A stretch of 64,000 nucleotides of DNA from Bacillus sp. P14.5 (GCF_003316765.1 NZ_NIJF01000095.1:124001-188000), one strand, 5' to 3'. Positions 9,195 through 19,171 are shown, counted from the first letter of the stretch. The notes: generated by a model from the letters alone, not told the origin. Numbers and translations: made by a program.

Positions 9195-10267
9195 TCCGGA
9201 AAAAAGTTTTGGTGGTGGACGATTCGGCCTTTATGAGGAAGTTGATAACAGATTTCCTCTCAAGTTCGACCCGATTGGAAGTCATCGGAACTGCCAGAAA
9301 TGGCAAGGATGCTTTAGAAAAAATCGAAAGGCTCAATCCCGATGTCATCACAATGGATGTTGAAATGCCTGAGATGAACGGGATTCAAGCCTTAAAATCG
9401 ATAATGGAAAACCGCCCTCTGCCTGTCGTTATGCTCTCTTCAACAACCAGGGAAGGTGCAGAGAACACGATTACAGCTATGAATAATGGCGCAATAGACT
9501 TTGTTGCAAAACCATCAGGCGCTATTTCACTGGATCTTCATAAAGTGAAGGAAGACTTGATTTCAAAGGTCCTAAATGCCAGTGAGGTACCCATACACCG
9601 ACTCGGGACGGTTAAAGAAAATACTAAATTGCTGCCCCGCAGGAGTAGTGCAGAACCAGAACGAAATAGAAAAGAACTTTGGAGCCGGCTTTCAAGGAAA
9701 ATCATTTGCATAGGCACTTCAACAGGCGGTCCCAGGGCACTTCAGCAAGTTGTGACTTCTCTCCCTTCTTCCATTCCTGCACCGGTCCTGATTGTTCAGC
9801 ATATGCCGGCTGGGTTTACAAAATCTTTGGCCAATCGGCTGAATACTTTATCGGACATGACTGTTAAAGAAGCAGAAGATGGAGAGCTATTAAAGAACGG
9901 AACTGCCTATATTGCTCCCGGAGGATACCATTTAAAGGTTACACATGATAGATTTGGCGTGAAAGCTGTCCTTGATGAACTCCAACCTCCGCGAAACAGC
10001 CACCGCCCTGCAGTTGATGTAATGTTTGAATCTGTCAGTGAACTGCCAGGGTATGACAAAATAGCTGTTATAATGACCGGAATGGGTGCAGATGGGTCTA
10101 AAGGTCTGGTAAAATTGAAGGGTGAGGGCAGAGTGAAAGCCATTGCTGAATCAGAGGATACATGTATTGTTTACGGAATGCCTAAGGCTGCCATCTCTAC
10201 AAATCTGGTAGATGACATTGAAGCTTTAGAAAATATCGCTGGCTGCATTATGAAGTATATGCCCTAG
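9191..10267 (+). CDS. cheB: Chemotaxis protein-glutamate methylesterase CheB
   Basis: CheB demethylates and deamidates chemoreceptor glutamates or glutamines to reset signalling. The N-terminal receiver domain has D10/D11 and the phospho-acceptor D56 (ITMDVEMPE). After a linker (about 130-165) the methylesterase domain shows the catalytic triad: Ser in GTSTGGPRAL, His in QHMPAGF and Asp in TGMGADGSKG. The length of 358 residues is normal. It starts with ATG overlapping the flhG stop. No cheR is present in the window; in B. subtilis cheR lies at another locus. Confidence 0.96.
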   Translation: MIRKKVLVVDDSAFMRKLITDFLSSSTRLEVIGTARNGKDALEKIERLNPDVITMDVEMPEMNGIQALKSIMENRPLPVVMLSSTTREGAENTITAMNNGAIDFVAKPSGAISLDLHKVKEDLISKVLNASEVPIHRLGTVKENTKLLPRRSSAEPERNRKELWSRLSRKIICIGTSTGGPRALQQVVTSLPSSIPAPVLIVQHMPAGFTKSLANRLNTLSDMTVKEAEDGELLKNGTAYIAPGGYHLKVTHDRFGVKAVLDELQPPRNSHRPAVDVMFESVSELPGYDKIAVIMTGMGADGSKGLVKLKGEGRVKAIAESEDTCIVYGMPKAAISTNLVDDIEALENIAGCIMKYMP

Positions 10268-10282
10268 AGAGGTGTGGAAACC

Positions 10283-12352
10283 ATGGAATTGAATCAGTAT
10301 TTAGAGGTTTTTATTGAAGAAAGTAAAGAACATTTACAAACATGTAATGTCCAATTGCTGGAGTTGGAGAAAAACCCGGAAGATCTATCTATTGTGAATG
10401 AAATATTCAGGTCTGCCCATACATTGAAAGGTATGGCGGCTACCATGGGGTACGAAGACCTTGCTAATTTGACCCATCAAATGGAGAACGTCCTGGATGC
10501 TATCCGCAATAATAAACTCAAAGTATCTTCGCTGATATTGGATGTTGTTTTCTTGGCTGTCGATGACCTTGAAGCAATGGTCATGTCCATTGCTGAAGGC
10601 GGGGACGGCAAACGGGACGTCACTGAAATCGTCAAGAAACTGGCACTTGCAGAAAAAGGTGAATCTTTAGAGAGTATGGAGGCACAAAAAGAAGCTGCCG
10701 CTGCTGTTATGGAAATTGAGCCGCATAACTCACTTGGAGCTGAATACGACCAATTTGAACAGACGGTCATTCAACAGTCAAAGGAGCAGGGATTTAGCTG
10801 TTTTGAAATCGCAGTTATCTTAAGAGAAGACTGTCTGTTGAAAGCAGCGAGAGTATTTATGGTTTTCGAGGTATTGGAAAAATGCGGAGAAGTCATCAAA
10901 TCAGTACCTGCTGTAGATATATTAGAGGAAGAAAACTTTGACCATCATTTCATGGTGAGCATAGTCACCAAAGAATCCCAAGAAGAAATCAAGAAAAAGG
11001 TTTTGAAAGTTTCAGAGGTTGATAAGGTTGATGTCCATCCAATACAACTACATAAACAAAATGAAGAACAGCCTATCGATGATGGCCAGGGTACTGCTGT
11101 CGGCAAGCCTGTATCAGGTAAAGATACAGATAAGAAGGATTACGATTCAACCACTCTCGCTGTAAAAACAGATAAGAAGGATACTCCATCCAAACAAGCA
11201 GCTGCCGGCAATAAGACAATCAGGGTGAACATTGAACGGTTGGATATATTAATGAATCTTTTTGAAGAGCTTGTCATTGACAGAGGAAGGCTTGAGCAGA
11301 TTTCAAAAGAACTGGATCATCCCGAATTGAATGAAACGGTTGAGAGGATGTCAAGAATTTCCGGAGACCTGCAAAACATCATTCTTAACATGAGAATGGT
11401 ACCAGTAGAAACCGTATTTAACAGATTCCCTCGAATGATCAGACAGCTTGCCAGAGATCTGGATAAGAAGATAGAACTTGAAATTATAGGAGCGGAGACA
11501 GAGTTGGACCGGACTGTAATAGATGAAATTGGAGATCCGCTCGTCCATTTGCTTAGAAATGCCATAGACCATGGTATAGAAACTCCTCAAATCCGCAGGC
11601 AAAATGGAAAGCCCGAAGAAGGAAAGGTAACTCTCAAAGCCTATCATAGCGGCAACCATGTCTTTATAGAGATCGCCGATAATGGAGGCGGAATAAGCAG
11701 GGAAAAAGTTTTGAAGAAAGCTATTTCCCAAGGTGTGGTATCAGAAGAGTCTGCCACTGCCTTATCTGACAGGCAAGTGTATGAACTGATCCTTGCCTCA
11801 GGATTTTCTACAGCAGAAACCATTTCCGACATTTCTGGAAGAGGAGTAGGATTGGATGTTGTAAAAGCAACAATCGAATCTCTTGGCGGATCTATCACTA
11901 TTGATTCTGAACTGGGAGAAGGAAGCACTTTCTCCATCCAGCTTCCGCTTACATTGTCCATAATTTCTGTGATGCTGGTTGAAGTGGAAGAAGAGAAATA
12001 CGCCATACCATTGTCTTCGATTATTGAAACAGCCATCATAAAAAGAGAAGACATCTTAAATGCCCACAATCAACAAGTGATTGATTTCAGAGGCAAGGTT
12101 GTACCGCTGCTGTTCCTGGAAGAAGTGTTCCAAGTTGCAGAACGGGAGGGGAATGAATACTATTCTGTCGTTATTGTCCGCAAGGGAGATAGAATGGCGG
12201 GATTAGTTGTTGATTCCTTTATCGGGCAGCAAGAAGTGGTACTAAAATCCCTTGGGAATTATCTTACAGACGTATTTGCCATTTCAGGCGCAACAATCCT
12301 TGGCGACGGACAGGTCGCTTTGATAGTGGACTGCAATGCGTTGATCAAATAA
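10283..12352 (+). CDS. cheA: Chemotaxis histidine kinase CheA
   Basis: CheA is the receptor-coupled kinase that phosphorylates CheY and CheB. The P1 Hpt domain carries H46 in AHTLKGMAATMG; the P2 response-regulator-binding region (about 165-250) is followed by an Asp/Lys-rich linker; P3 dimerisation (about 310), P4 ATPase (N box LLRNAIDHGIE, G1 IADNGGGI, G2 SGRGVGLDVV) and the P5 CheW-like domain (about 555-689) follow. A GTG at 10274 is in frame but lies in the GAGAGGTG ribosome site; the ATG at 10283 matches the conserved start MELNQYL and gives 689 residues. Confidence 0.96.
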   Translation: MELNQYLEVFIEESKEHLQTCNVQLLELEKNPEDLSIVNEIFRSAHTLKGMAATMGYEDLANLTHQMENVLDAIRNNKLKVSSLILDVVFLAVDDLEAMVMSIAEGGDGKRDVTEIVKKLALAEKGESLESMEAQKEAAAAVMEIEPHNSLGAEYDQFEQTVIQQSKEQGFSCFEIAVILREDCLLKAARVFMVFEVLEKCGEVIKSVPAVDILEEENFDHHFMVSIVTKESQEEIKKKVLKVSEVDKVDVHPIQLHKQNEEQPIDDGQGTAVGKPVSGKDTDKKDYDSTTLAVKTDKKDTPSKQAAAGNKTIRVNIERLDILMNLFEELVIDRGRLEQISKELDHPELNETVERMSRISGDLQNIILNMRMVPVETVFNRFPRMIRQLARDLDKKIELEIIGAETELDRTVIDEIGDPLVHLLRNAIDHGIETPQIRRQNGKPEEGKVTLKAYHSGNHVFIEIADNGGGISREKVLKKAISQGVVSEESATALSDRQVYELILASGFSTAETISDISGRGVGLDVVKATIESLGGSITIDSELGEGSTFSIQLPLTLSIISVMLVEVEEEKYAIPLSSIIETAIIKREDILNAHNQQVIDFRGKVVPLLFLEEVFQVAEREGNEYYSVVIVRKGDRMAGLVVDSFIGQQEVVLKSLGNYLTDVFAISGATILGDGQVALIVDCNALIK

Positions 12353-12368
12353 TGGGAGGCCAAAGAGA

Positions 12369-12809
12369 ATGAGTGAGAATGCTGCAGTTGCTGAAAATGT
12401 AAAAGTGATTGTTTTTCAATTAATGGGAAAAGAATATGCCATACCCGTAAGGCAGGTACGCTCTATAGAAAAAGTCCAGCATATTACCCGTGTTCCAAAA
12501 GCTGCTCCTTTCGTAAAAGGTGTCATCAATCTGCGCGGAGTTGTGACTCCTGTCATTGATTTAAGAATCAGGTTTTCACTACCGGAAGAAGCCCATACTG
12601 ATGACACCCGGGTAATTATTGCGGGTGTCAATGACAAGGAAGTTGGACTGGTCGTAGACGCTGCCAATGATGTGCTGGACATCCCGTCTCAAGCAATCGA
12701 GTCACAGCCTGAGGTCGTTGGGGCAGTAGAATCGGATTATATCAGCGGGGTAGCCAAGCTTGAAAAGAGGCTCCTTGTTCTATTGAACCTGGAAGAAGTG
12801 CTTATCTAA
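12369..12809 (+). CDS. cheW: Chemotaxis coupling protein CheW
   Basis: A 146-residue scaffold that links chemoreceptors to CheA. The whole protein is one CheW domain of two beta barrels. The motifs VFQLMGKEYAIPV, FVKGVINLRGVVTPVIDLR and VGLVVDAANDVLDI are typical. It begins 16 bases after cheA with a GGGAGGCCAAAGAG ribosome site. Context excludes a CheV protein, since there is no receiver domain at the C-terminus. A gap of 85 bases before cheC contains no gene. Confidence 0.95.
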   Translation: MSENAAVAENVKVIVFQLMGKEYAIPVRQVRSIEKVQHITRVPKAAPFVKGVINLRGVVTPVIDLRIRFSLPEEAHTDDTRVIIAGVNDKEVGLVVDAANDVLDIPSQAIESQPEVVGAVESDYISGVAKLEKRLLVLLNLEEVLI

Positions 12810-12894
12810 CTTAAGGCTGAGCCGCTGAAATGCCGGAGCTTTAAGATCGTTCGATGAAATTGTTCCAAATACTATCAAACTGGGGTTATTATTT

Positions 12895-13530
12895 ATGGGA
12901 TTTGAACACCGGATTACGAGCCTGCACTTGGATATCCTGAAAGAAATCGGCAATATCGGGGCAGGGAATGCTGCAACAGCATTATCCACTTTGTTGAATA
13001 AAAAAATTGATATGAAGGTCCCGAAAGTCAGAGTAGTGTCCTTTGATGAAATGATGGAAATGGCCGGTGGACCGGATAATGTTGTGGTGAGCGTCTTTCT
13101 TAGGATTGAAGGGGAAGCGCCGGGGAGCATGTTCTTCATCCTCCCTTTGTCACAGGGTGCCCGTTTCATTCAGCAGATGACAGGAGAGAAAGATTTTTCT
13201 TTTGAAAAGCCTCCATACTCTGAGCTGGGGATGTCGGCAATGCAGGAACTTGGCAATATTCTCTCAGGTTCTTATCTCTCATCATTGAGTGATTTCACCA
13301 ATCTTAATCTCTACCCTTCCGTACCTGCACTATCAGTTGACATGGCTGGGGCTGTAATAAGTTTCGGGCTGTTGGAAGTCTCTCAAAAGAGTGATACGGC
13401 AATCGTGATTGATACTGCATTAAAGGAAGATGATATACCGGAGATAGAAAGCGTCAAGGGCCACTTCTTCCTGCTTCCCGACCCCGATTCTTTCGATATT
13501 ATTTTCAGGTCGCTTGGTGTGGAGTCGTGA
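12895..13530 (+). CDS. cheC: CheY-P phosphatase CheC
   Basis: CheC dephosphorylates CheY-P and binds CheD in the Bacillus adaptation circuit. It has two copies of the phosphatase helix: KEIGNIGAGNAATALSTLL near residue 19 and QELGNILSGSYLSSLSDF near residue 119, each with the conserved Glu and Asn. The length of 211 residues agrees with the family. The ribosome site is weak (GGGG about ten bases before the ATG). The stop overlaps the cheD start, in agreement with the CheC-CheD partnership. Confidence 0.94.
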   Translation: MGFEHRITSLHLDILKEIGNIGAGNAATALSTLLNKKIDMKVPKVRVVSFDEMMEMAGGPDNVVVSVFLRIEGEAPGSMFFILPLSQGARFIQQMTGEKDFSFEKPPYSELGMSAMQELGNILSGSYLSSLSDFTNLNLYPSVPALSVDMAGAVISFGLLEVSQKSDTAIVIDTALKEDDIPEIESVKGHFFLLPDPDSFDIIFRSLGVES

Positions 13531-14024
13531 CTCTTGTGGAAGATGTAGTAAGAGTGGGTATAGCCGATATGAAAATTGCCAAAGGAAATCAATCTATCAG
13601 AACATCTGGATTAGGTTCTTGTGTAGGGGTAGTCTTATATGATGAGGTCGTGCCGCTGGCTGGAATGGTCCATGTGATGCTTCCTTCTTCGAACCTTGCT
13701 AAAGACAGCAGTTTCAACCTTGCCAAGTTTGCTGATACAGGTGTCAGGGAATTAGCAGACACCCTTTCGCAACAAGGGGGAAGGCTGAGCAGAATGAAAG
13801 CAAAAATAGCCGGTGGTGCCCAAATGTTTCAATTCACCACCGGAAGTGAATTAATGAGAATCGGGCCAAGAAATGTGGAAGCCGTAACAAACGTCCTTGA
13901 AAACCTTGGGATTCCATTAATCTCCAAGGATGTGGGAGGCAGTAATGGCAGGACAATTGAGTTCCATCTACATTCTTTCATGTTGAATGTCAGGACAGTC
14001 AATATGGGTATTAAGGATATATGA
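13527..14024 (+). CDS. cheD: Chemoreceptor glutamine deamidase CheD
   Basis: CheD deamidates receptor glutamines and stimulates CheC. The catalytic Cys-His pair is visible in GLGSCVGVVLYD (Cys) and AGMVHVMLPSS (His), with a Thr/Ser nucleophile-activating region downstream (IAGGAQMF). At 165 residues it is of normal length. The start is GTG at 13527, overlapping cheC; another in-frame GTG at 13536 is possible. The last codons overlap the ATG (14021) of the next small gene in an ATGA arrangement. Confidence 0.94.
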   Translation: MTLVEDVVRVGIADMKIAKGNQSIRTSGLGSCVGVVLYDEVVPLAGMVHVMLPSSNLAKDSSFNLAKFADTGVRELADTLSQQGGRLSRMKAKIAGGAQMFQFTTGSELMRIGPRNVEAVTNVLENLGIPLISKDVGGSNGRTIEFHLHSFMLNVRTVNMGIKDI

Positions 14025-14340
14025 CGGGAACGCTTTATTGGAACTTCTGTTTTGCTCTATTTGGTTTCAGTTTGTATTTTTTCTTGCATTTCCTGATGGA
14101 ACACCTGGAAAAGTTTTATTAGATTCATTTCTTACAGCAGCTGCTTTCTTCTTCCTGATGTCCGGTATAAGGAAGCTGATTCATTTGGGAATGGAAAAGC
14201 CTCCTGCAGAAAAGGAAGAAGGAATTCCGGTAATCCCGGAAGCCGGTCAGCATTGGAAGGGTACACCTTCAGCTGCAAATAAAGAGTATGGCGAGGACGA
14301 AATAGCTGCTGTAATCCGCACCCTTATGAAAGAGGAGTAA
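14021..14340 (+). pseudogene. Uncharacterised small membrane protein between cheD and sigD, frameshifted at a T run
   Basis: An ATG at 14021 overlaps the cheD stop as ATGA, the standard coupling seen elsewhere in this operon. Its frame reads MTGTLYWNFCFALFGFSLYF and then stops at a TAG near 14122. The next frame from about 14075 to 14340 is open and gives a second hydrophobic helix (LLDSFLTAAAFFFLMSGIRKL), an acidic/proline linker and an Asp/Glu-rich end. Adding one T to the TTTTTT run at about 14077 joins the two into a 106-residue protein with two membrane segments and a soluble tail. I do not recognise the family. Its place in the operon suggests a motility-related membrane role, but that is inference. 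Confidence 0.65.
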
Positions 14341-14407
14341 TCAGCAGGTTTCTGATGATTCGCTGCCGAAAACCAGCCAATATTGAAAAGCCGGGAGGAG
14401 GAGTATT

Positions 14408-15163
14408 ATGTCTCAGCCCTCTACGATGGATGAACAAAAGTATTGGGATCTTTGGAAAAAATCAAAAGACCCGCATGCGGGCGATATGCTGGTCAAAAAG
14501 TACTTGCCGCTTGTTTCTTATCATGTTCAAAGAGTTTCAGTGGGATTGCCCAAAAACGTTTCCCGCGAAGACCTGAAAAGCCTTGGACTTATGGGATTAC
14601 TGGATGCCTTGGAAAAGTTCGACCCATCCAGGGATTTGAAATTCGACACATATGCTTCCTTCAGGGTGAGGGGTTCCATAATTGATGGTCTTAGAAAAGA
14701 AGATTGGCTTCCGCGCTCCACCAGGGAGAGAGCCAAGAAAATCGAGGCAAAGATTGAATCAATGGAACAAAAAATGCTGCGCCATGTAACGCCGGAAGAA
14801 TTAGCTGAGGAATTACAAATGGATGAAGGAGAAGTATACCAGACCATGAATGAATACTTCCTAGCCAATGTTCTTTCCATTGATGAACAGCTGACAGACG
14901 AAGAAAACGACGGGCAGCATTCGTTTTCTATTAAAGACGAACAAACGATCCTTCCCGAAGCCCAATTGCTTAAAAGTGAAAATATAGAAGAATTGACAGA
15001 AACCATTCGGTCATTATCAGAAAAGGAACAGACTGTTCTAAGTTTGTTCTATTATGAGGAACTTACCCTTACAGAAATAGGAGAGGTAATGAGTCTCTCA
15101 ACATCCAGGATTTCACAGATCCATTCAAAAGCTATATTTAAGCTTCGCAATTTACTTGGCTGA
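14408..15163 (+). CDS. sigD: RNA polymerase sigma factor SigD (sigma-28, FliA type)
   Basis: SigD directs transcription of flagellin, motor, chemotaxis and autolysin genes. Region 2 is visible at residues 25-110 (LPLVSYHVQRVSVGLPKNV, GLMGLLDALEKFDP, FDTYASFRVRGSIIDGLR) and region 4 at the C-terminus (LSEKEQTVLSLFYYEELTLT with the helix-turn-helix ISQIHSKAIFKLR). The length of 251 residues is usual. The ribosome site is GGGAGGAGG. Being the penultimate gene of the long operon is known in B. subtilis to affect SigD level and motile-cell bistability. Confidence 0.97.
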   Translation: MSQPSTMDEQKYWDLWKKSKDPHAGDMLVKKYLPLVSYHVQRVSVGLPKNVSREDLKSLGLMGLLDALEKFDPSRDLKFDTYASFRVRGSIIDGLRKEDWLPRSTRERAKKIEAKIESMEQKMLRHVTPEELAEELQMDEGEVYQTMNEYFLANVLSIDEQLTDEENDGQHSFSIKDEQTILPEAQLLKSENIEELTETIRSLSEKEQTVLSLFYYEELTLTEIGEVMSLSTSRISQIHSKAIFKLRNLLG

Positions 15164-15227
15164 GAAGCCATTGAAGTTTGAAAGATTGCCCTTTAAACTA
15201 TTGAATAAAAGAAATTGCGGTGAAATG

Positions 15228-15796
15228 ATGCAGACATTTTTAATTTTATTTCCTTTACCTTGAACATAGCAGCCTTTTTAGCCATCGCTTTGCTATATAC
15301 AAGACAAAATAGACTCCTGGAGATTGAGGAGAGGCAGGAAAAAGCCGTTAAAGAGATGGAAGATGTAATATCCTCATACCTTCTCGAAATGAAAGAGGAC
15401 AATGACCGATTCATACAGCAGTTCCAGGCAGTCAAGGAGAAAAAAGACGACAGAAGCAAGGCTAAAGTTGAAAAAATAAAAACAGCGGCTGACATCTCAT
15501 TGAAAGAGGAGTCCCGTCCTTCAGAGATTGACCCAGAAAACACGACAGTCGATAATCATTCATATAAACGCATGAGTGCAGTCAGGGCCTATAAGCAGGA
15601 AAGTGTACCTGGCTCCGAACCTCCGGTAGATAAGGATATTCCTCAGAAGGAGATCGAAACTTCTTCTAATGAAAATTCCTTCTACGGCAGAATAAAGAGA
15701 CTGCAAGAGAAAGGGTATACACTTGAAGAGATAGCAAGGGAATTAGGTAAAGGTGTTACCGAAATTGAGCTTGCATTGAAATTCCGCCAAAAATAA
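15228..15796 (+). pseudogene. swrB: SwrB-like swarming motility protein, probable 5' frameshift
   Basis: Position after sigD, an N-terminal membrane helix, a coiled coil (about 20-75) and a C-terminal helix-turn-helix-like tail (LQEKGYTLEEIARELGKGVTEI) fit SwrB, which promotes export-gate activation in B. subtilis. The open frame begins only at TTG 15260, without any ribosome site and with half a membrane helix. An ATG at 15228 behind GCGGTGAA gives MQTFLILF and then a stop; one extra T in the short T runs at 15236-15252 would join it to the main frame and complete the helix. The assignment rests on context and architecture more than on sequence identity. Confidence 0.62.
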
Positions 15797-15806
15797 ATTA
15801 AATTTC

Positions 15807-15835
15807 TTGATTGCCCTGAATGATTGTGCTATATT
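15807..15835 (+). promoter_or_regulatory. Sigma-A promoter of rpsB
   Basis: A -35 element TTGATT (15807-15812) is separated by 17 bases from a -10 element TATATT (15830-15835). Transcription would begin near 15842, leaving a leader of about 110 bases before rpsB. The site lies directly after the swrB-like gene and separates the motility operon from the ribosomal protein genes. Confidence 0.75.
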
Positions 15836-15952
15836 AGTTAACGGTGTGATTACACACGCTATGGGATTCTGGCAGAAGGTGCTTGAAAAAAGTTTCTGTC
15901 TGGAGATGATCATAAGCGGAGGAATATAAAAACCAATTAGGAGGAAACACAC

Positions 15953-16663
15953 ATGTCAGTAATTTCTATGAAACAATTGCTTGAAGCTGGTGTTCATTTC
16001 GGTCACCAGACCCGCCGTTGGAACCCTAAAATGAAGAAGTATATCTTCACAGAGCGTAACGGCATCTACATCATCGACCTTCAAAAAACAGTTAAAAAGG
16101 TTGAAGAAGCTTACAACTTCGTAAAGGAACTAGCTGGAAACGGCGGAAAAGTCCTTTTCGTTGGAACAAAGAAACAAGCACAGGAGTCTGTTAAAGAAGA
16201 AGCAGAACGTGCTGGTATGTACTTCATCAACCAACGCTGGTTAGGTGGTACTTTAACAAACTTCGAAACAATTCAAAAGCGTATCTCCCGTCTTAAGCAA
16301 ATCGAAAAGATGGAAGAAGACGGAACTTTTGAAGTTCTTCCGAAGAAAGAAGTAGTACAATTGAAAAAAGAACATGAGCGCTTAGTTAAATTCCTTGGCG
16401 GAATTAAAGATATGCAGGAACTTCCTGATGCACTATTCATCATCGACCCTCGCAAAGAGCGTATCGCTGTTGCGGAAGCACGCAAATTGAACATCCCTAT
16501 CGTAGGTATCGTTGATACGAACTGTGATCCGGATGAAATCGATGTTGTCATCCCTGCAAATGATGATGCAATCCGTGCTGTAAAACTTCTTACTTCAAAA
16601 ATGGCAGATGCTATCCTTGAAGCTAAGCAAGGCGAAGAAGCTGCTGTAACTGCGGCAGAGTAA
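15953..16663 (+). CDS. rpsB: 30S ribosomal protein S2
   Basis: S2 joins the small subunit late in assembly and is needed for S1 binding where present. The sequence starts with [20 protein letters not shown] and contains [20 protein letters not shown] and the [21 protein letters not shown] signature. It has 236 residues. Its codon use is strongly biased (GGT, CGT, AAC), as expected of a highly expressed gene, unlike its neighbours. The start is behind a perfect AGGAGG. An intrinsic terminator separates it from tsf. Confidence 0.98.
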   Translation: MSVISMKQLLEAGVHFGHQTRRWNPKMKKYIFTERNGIYIIDLQKTVKKVEEAYNFVKELAGNGGKVLFVGTKKQAQESVKEEAERAGMYFINQRWLGGTLTNFETIQKRISRLKQIEKMEEDGTFEVLPKKEVVQLKKEHERLVKFLGGIKDMQELPDALFIIDPRKERIAVAEARKLNIPIVGIVDTNCDPDEIDVVIPANDDAIRAVKLLTSKMADAILEAKQGEEAAVTAAE

Positions 16664-16757
16664 TTTAAGCTTGAGACCGGCTGATATGCAAAACAGGCTT
16701 TCTGTCCATTTCTATTAGCAGAAAAGGCTGTGGATCATATTCTGTCCGGTTGACTTG

Positions 16758-16797
16758 AAAAGGTGATGAGAGGATACCCCTTATCACCTTTTTTTAA
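16758..16797 (+). terminator. Intrinsic terminator between rpsB and tsf
   Basis: AAGGTGAT (16760-16767) pairs with ATCACCTT (16783-16790); the stem extends inward with one wobble and one mismatch, and seven T follow. It lies between two genes usually co-transcribed, so it probably acts as an attenuator that lowers tsf relative to rpsB. Confidence 0.8.
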
Positions 16798-16883
16798 AAA
16801 AGCGGCACTGTTCAAACAGAGCTGGAAAATTAGAGTACAAGCTTCTAAAGCTTACATATTATACTTTAAGGAGGAATATCATT

Positions 16884-17768
16884 ATGGCAATTACTGCGCA
16901 AATGGTAAAAGAACTTCGTGAAAAAACTGGCGCTGGAATGATGGATTGTAAAAAAGCTTTACAAGAAACAGACGGCGACATGGACAAAGCAATCGACTTT
17001 CTTCGTGAAAAAGGTATTGCAAAGGCAGCTAAAAAAGCTGACCGTATTGCAGCTGAAGGTACGACTTTCATCCAGAGTGAAGGAAATACTGCGGTTGTAC
17101 TTGAAGTCAACGCTGAAACTGATTTCGTTGCCAAAAACGAAAACTTCCAAAGCGTTGTAAAAGAACTTTCTCAACATTTGTTGACAAACAAGCCTGCCAA
17201 TGTTGAAGAAGCTCTTGAGCAGACAATGGCTAATGGCAGCACTGTTGGTGAATTCATCAACTCTGCAATTGCTAAGATCGGTGAGAAGATCACTCTTCGC
17301 CGTTTTGAAATCCGCACAAAAACTGACAATGGTGCATTTGGTGAATACCTGCATATGGGTGGAAGAATTGCGGTACTTAGTGTGGTTGAAGGAACAACTG
17401 ATGCTGATGTTGCTAAAGACGTTGCAATGCACGCAGCTGCGCTGAACCCTAAATATGTATCACGTGACCAAGTATCTGAAGAAGAAGTTGAGCGTGAGCG
17501 TGAACTTCTTACTCAACAAGCACTTAACGAAGGCAAGCCGGAAAACATCGTAGCAAAAATGGTGGAAGGCCGCCTTGGCAAATTCTTTGAAGATGTTTGT
17601 ATTCTTGATCAGCCATTTGTTAAAAACCCTGATCAAAAAGTACGTCAATTCCTTGAAACGAACAAAGCTGAATTGAAGGATTTCACTCGTTATGAAGTTG
17701 GAGAAGGAATCGAGAAACGCCAAGAAAACTTCGCTGATGAAGTAATGAGTCAAGTAAATAAGAAGTAA
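16884..17768 (+). CDS. tsf: Elongation factor Ts
   Basis: EF-Ts is the nucleotide exchange factor for EF-Tu. The N-terminal UBA-like domain ([20 protein letters not shown] with KKAL) is followed by the core with [11 protein letters not shown], the conserved TDFV exchange motif. At 294 residues it matches Bacillus EF-Ts. Codon bias is strong, as for rpsB. An AAGGAGG ribosome site precedes the ATG by ten bases. The gene ends 27 bases before a strong intrinsic terminator. Confidence 0.97.
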   Translation: MAITAQMVKELREKTGAGMMDCKKALQETDGDMDKAIDFLREKGIAKAAKKADRIAAEGTTFIQSEGNTAVVLEVNAETDFVAKNENFQSVVKELSQHLLTNKPANVEEALEQTMANGSTVGEFINSAIAKIGEKITLRRFEIRTKTDNGAFGEYLHMGGRIAVLSVVEGTTDADVAKDVAMHAAALNPKYVSRDQVSEEEVERERELLTQQALNEGKPENIVAKMVEGRLGKFFEDVCILDQPFVKNPDQKVRQFLETNKAELKDFTRYEVGEGIEKRQENFADEVMSQVNKK

Positions 17769-17795
17769 GCCCACAGGGTATGCTTTATTCAAAAA

Positions 17796-17824
17796 AGGGA
17801 ACACACTGTGTGTTCCCTCTTTTT
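17796..17824 (+). terminator. Intrinsic terminator after tsf
   Basis: AGGGAACACA (17796-17805) and TGTGTTCCCT (17809-17818) form a perfect ten-pair stem with a three-base loop, followed by CTTTTT. This is the strongest terminator of the region and ends the rpsB-tsf unit. Confidence 0.92.
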
Positions 17825-17888
17825 CAAAAAGTAATTACAGGAACCAAGCAGATTTGTATAAAAAATTCAACTACATATGGAGGTTCAA

Positions 17889-18614
17889 ATGAGCATTCCA
17901 AAGTATAAAAGAGTAGTATTAAAACTAAGTGGTGAAGCTTTGGCTGGTGAACAGGGATTCGGCCTTAGCCCTTCCATCATCAAAAATGTAGCCGAAGATG
18001 TGAAAGAAATTGCGGAACTGGGTGTGGAAGTCGCTGTTGTAGTAGGCGGGGGAAATATCTGGCGCGGCAAAGTCGGCAGCGAAATGGGGATGGACCGAGC
18101 GTCTGCTGATTATATGGGAATGCTTGCAACCGTGATGAACTCATTGGCACTTCAGGACAGCCTGGAACAAATCGGAATCGAAACCCGTGTCCAGACGTCA
18201 ATTGATATGCGACAGGTAGCAGAACCGTATATCCGGCGCAGGGCGATACGCCATCTTGAGAAAAAACGGGTTGTAATCTTTGCAGCGGGTACTGGAAATC
18301 CATACTTTTCAACTGACACGACTGCTGCTTTGAGAGCTGCTGAAATTGAAGCGGAAGTAATCCTTATGGCTAAAAACAATGTCGATGGTGTTTATACCGC
18401 TGATCCTAAAACGGATGCAAATGCGGTGAAATACGATGAACTTTCTTATCTGGAAGTAATCAAGGAAGGGCTGGCTGTCATGGATTCCACTGCTTCATCT
18501 CTATGCATGGACAATGATATTCCGCTCATCGTCTTCTCAATTTCTGAGGATGGAAACATTAAACGCGCCGTTATGGGCGAATCAATCGGAACTATGGTAA
18601 GGGGGAAAGGATAA
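17889..18614 (+). CDS. pyrH: UMP kinase
   Basis: PyrH phosphorylates UMP to UDP in pyrimidine nucleotide synthesis and belongs to the amino-acid kinase fold. The motifs [30 protein letters not shown] and the nucleotide-binding [12 protein letters not shown] are present. An ATG at 17877 is in frame, but it precedes the GGAGG ribosome site (17879-17883); the ATG at 17889 gives 241 residues, the family length. Its last base is the first base of the frr start codon. Confidence 0.96.
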   Translation: MSIPKYKRVVLKLSGEALAGEQGFGLSPSIIKNVAEDVKEIAELGVEVAVVVGGGNIWRGKVGSEMGMDRASADYMGMLATVMNSLALQDSLEQIGIETRVQTSIDMRQVAEPYIRRRAIRHLEKKRVVIFAAGTGNPYFSTDTTAALRAAEIEAEVILMAKNNVDGVYTADPKTDANAVKYDELSYLEVIKEGLAVMDSTASSLCMDNDIPLIVFSISEDGNIKRAVMGESIGTMVRGKG

Positions 18615-19171
18615 TGCCAAGCAATACTATGTCCAATACAAAAGAAAGAATGAGTAAAGCAATTCAAACTTTTACAAGGGAACTGGCTTCTATCCGTGCG
18701 GGAAGAGCAAATGCTTCTTTACTGGATAAGATTACTGTCGAATATTACGGGGCTCCAACACCAGTAAACCAATTAGCGGGTATTTCTGTACCTGAAGCAA
18801 GAATGCTTGTCATCCAGCCTTACGATAAATCTGCATTGGGTGACATTGAAAAGGCTATCTTAAAGTCGGATTTAGGCATCACACCTTCAAGTGATGGAAA
18901 CATTCTGCGTATTGTGATTCCACAATTAACAGAAGAACGCCGCAAGGATCTAGTGAAACTTGTCAAAAAAGAAGCAGAAGATGCTAAAGTGGCGATTCGC
19001 AATATTCGTCGTGATGCAAATGATGATTTGAAGAAGTTAGAAAAAAATGGCGAAATCACTGAAGATGATCTTCGCGGATATTCTGATGATGTTCAAAAAC
19101 TGACAGATGACCATATCACTCAAATTGACTCTATAGCGAAAGACAAAGAAAAAGAAATCCTGGAAGTTTAA
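18614..19171 (+). CDS. frr: Ribosome recycling factor
   Basis: RRF splits post-termination ribosomes together with EF-G. The 185-residue protein has the family motifs [33 protein letters not shown] and [20 protein letters not shown]. It starts at the ATG overlapping the pyrH stop, behind GGGGGAAAGG. The protein has the two-domain RRF structure with a long three-helix bundle. An intrinsic terminator follows. Confidence 0.97.
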   Translation: MPSNTMSNTKERMSKAIQTFTRELASIRAGRANASLLDKITVEYYGAPTPVNQLAGISVPEARMLVIQPYDKSALGDIEKAILKSDLGITPSSDGNILRIVIPQLTEERRKDLVKLVKKEAEDAKVAIRNIRRDANDDLKKLEKNGEITEDDLRGYSDDVQKLTDDHITQIDSIAKDKEKEILEV

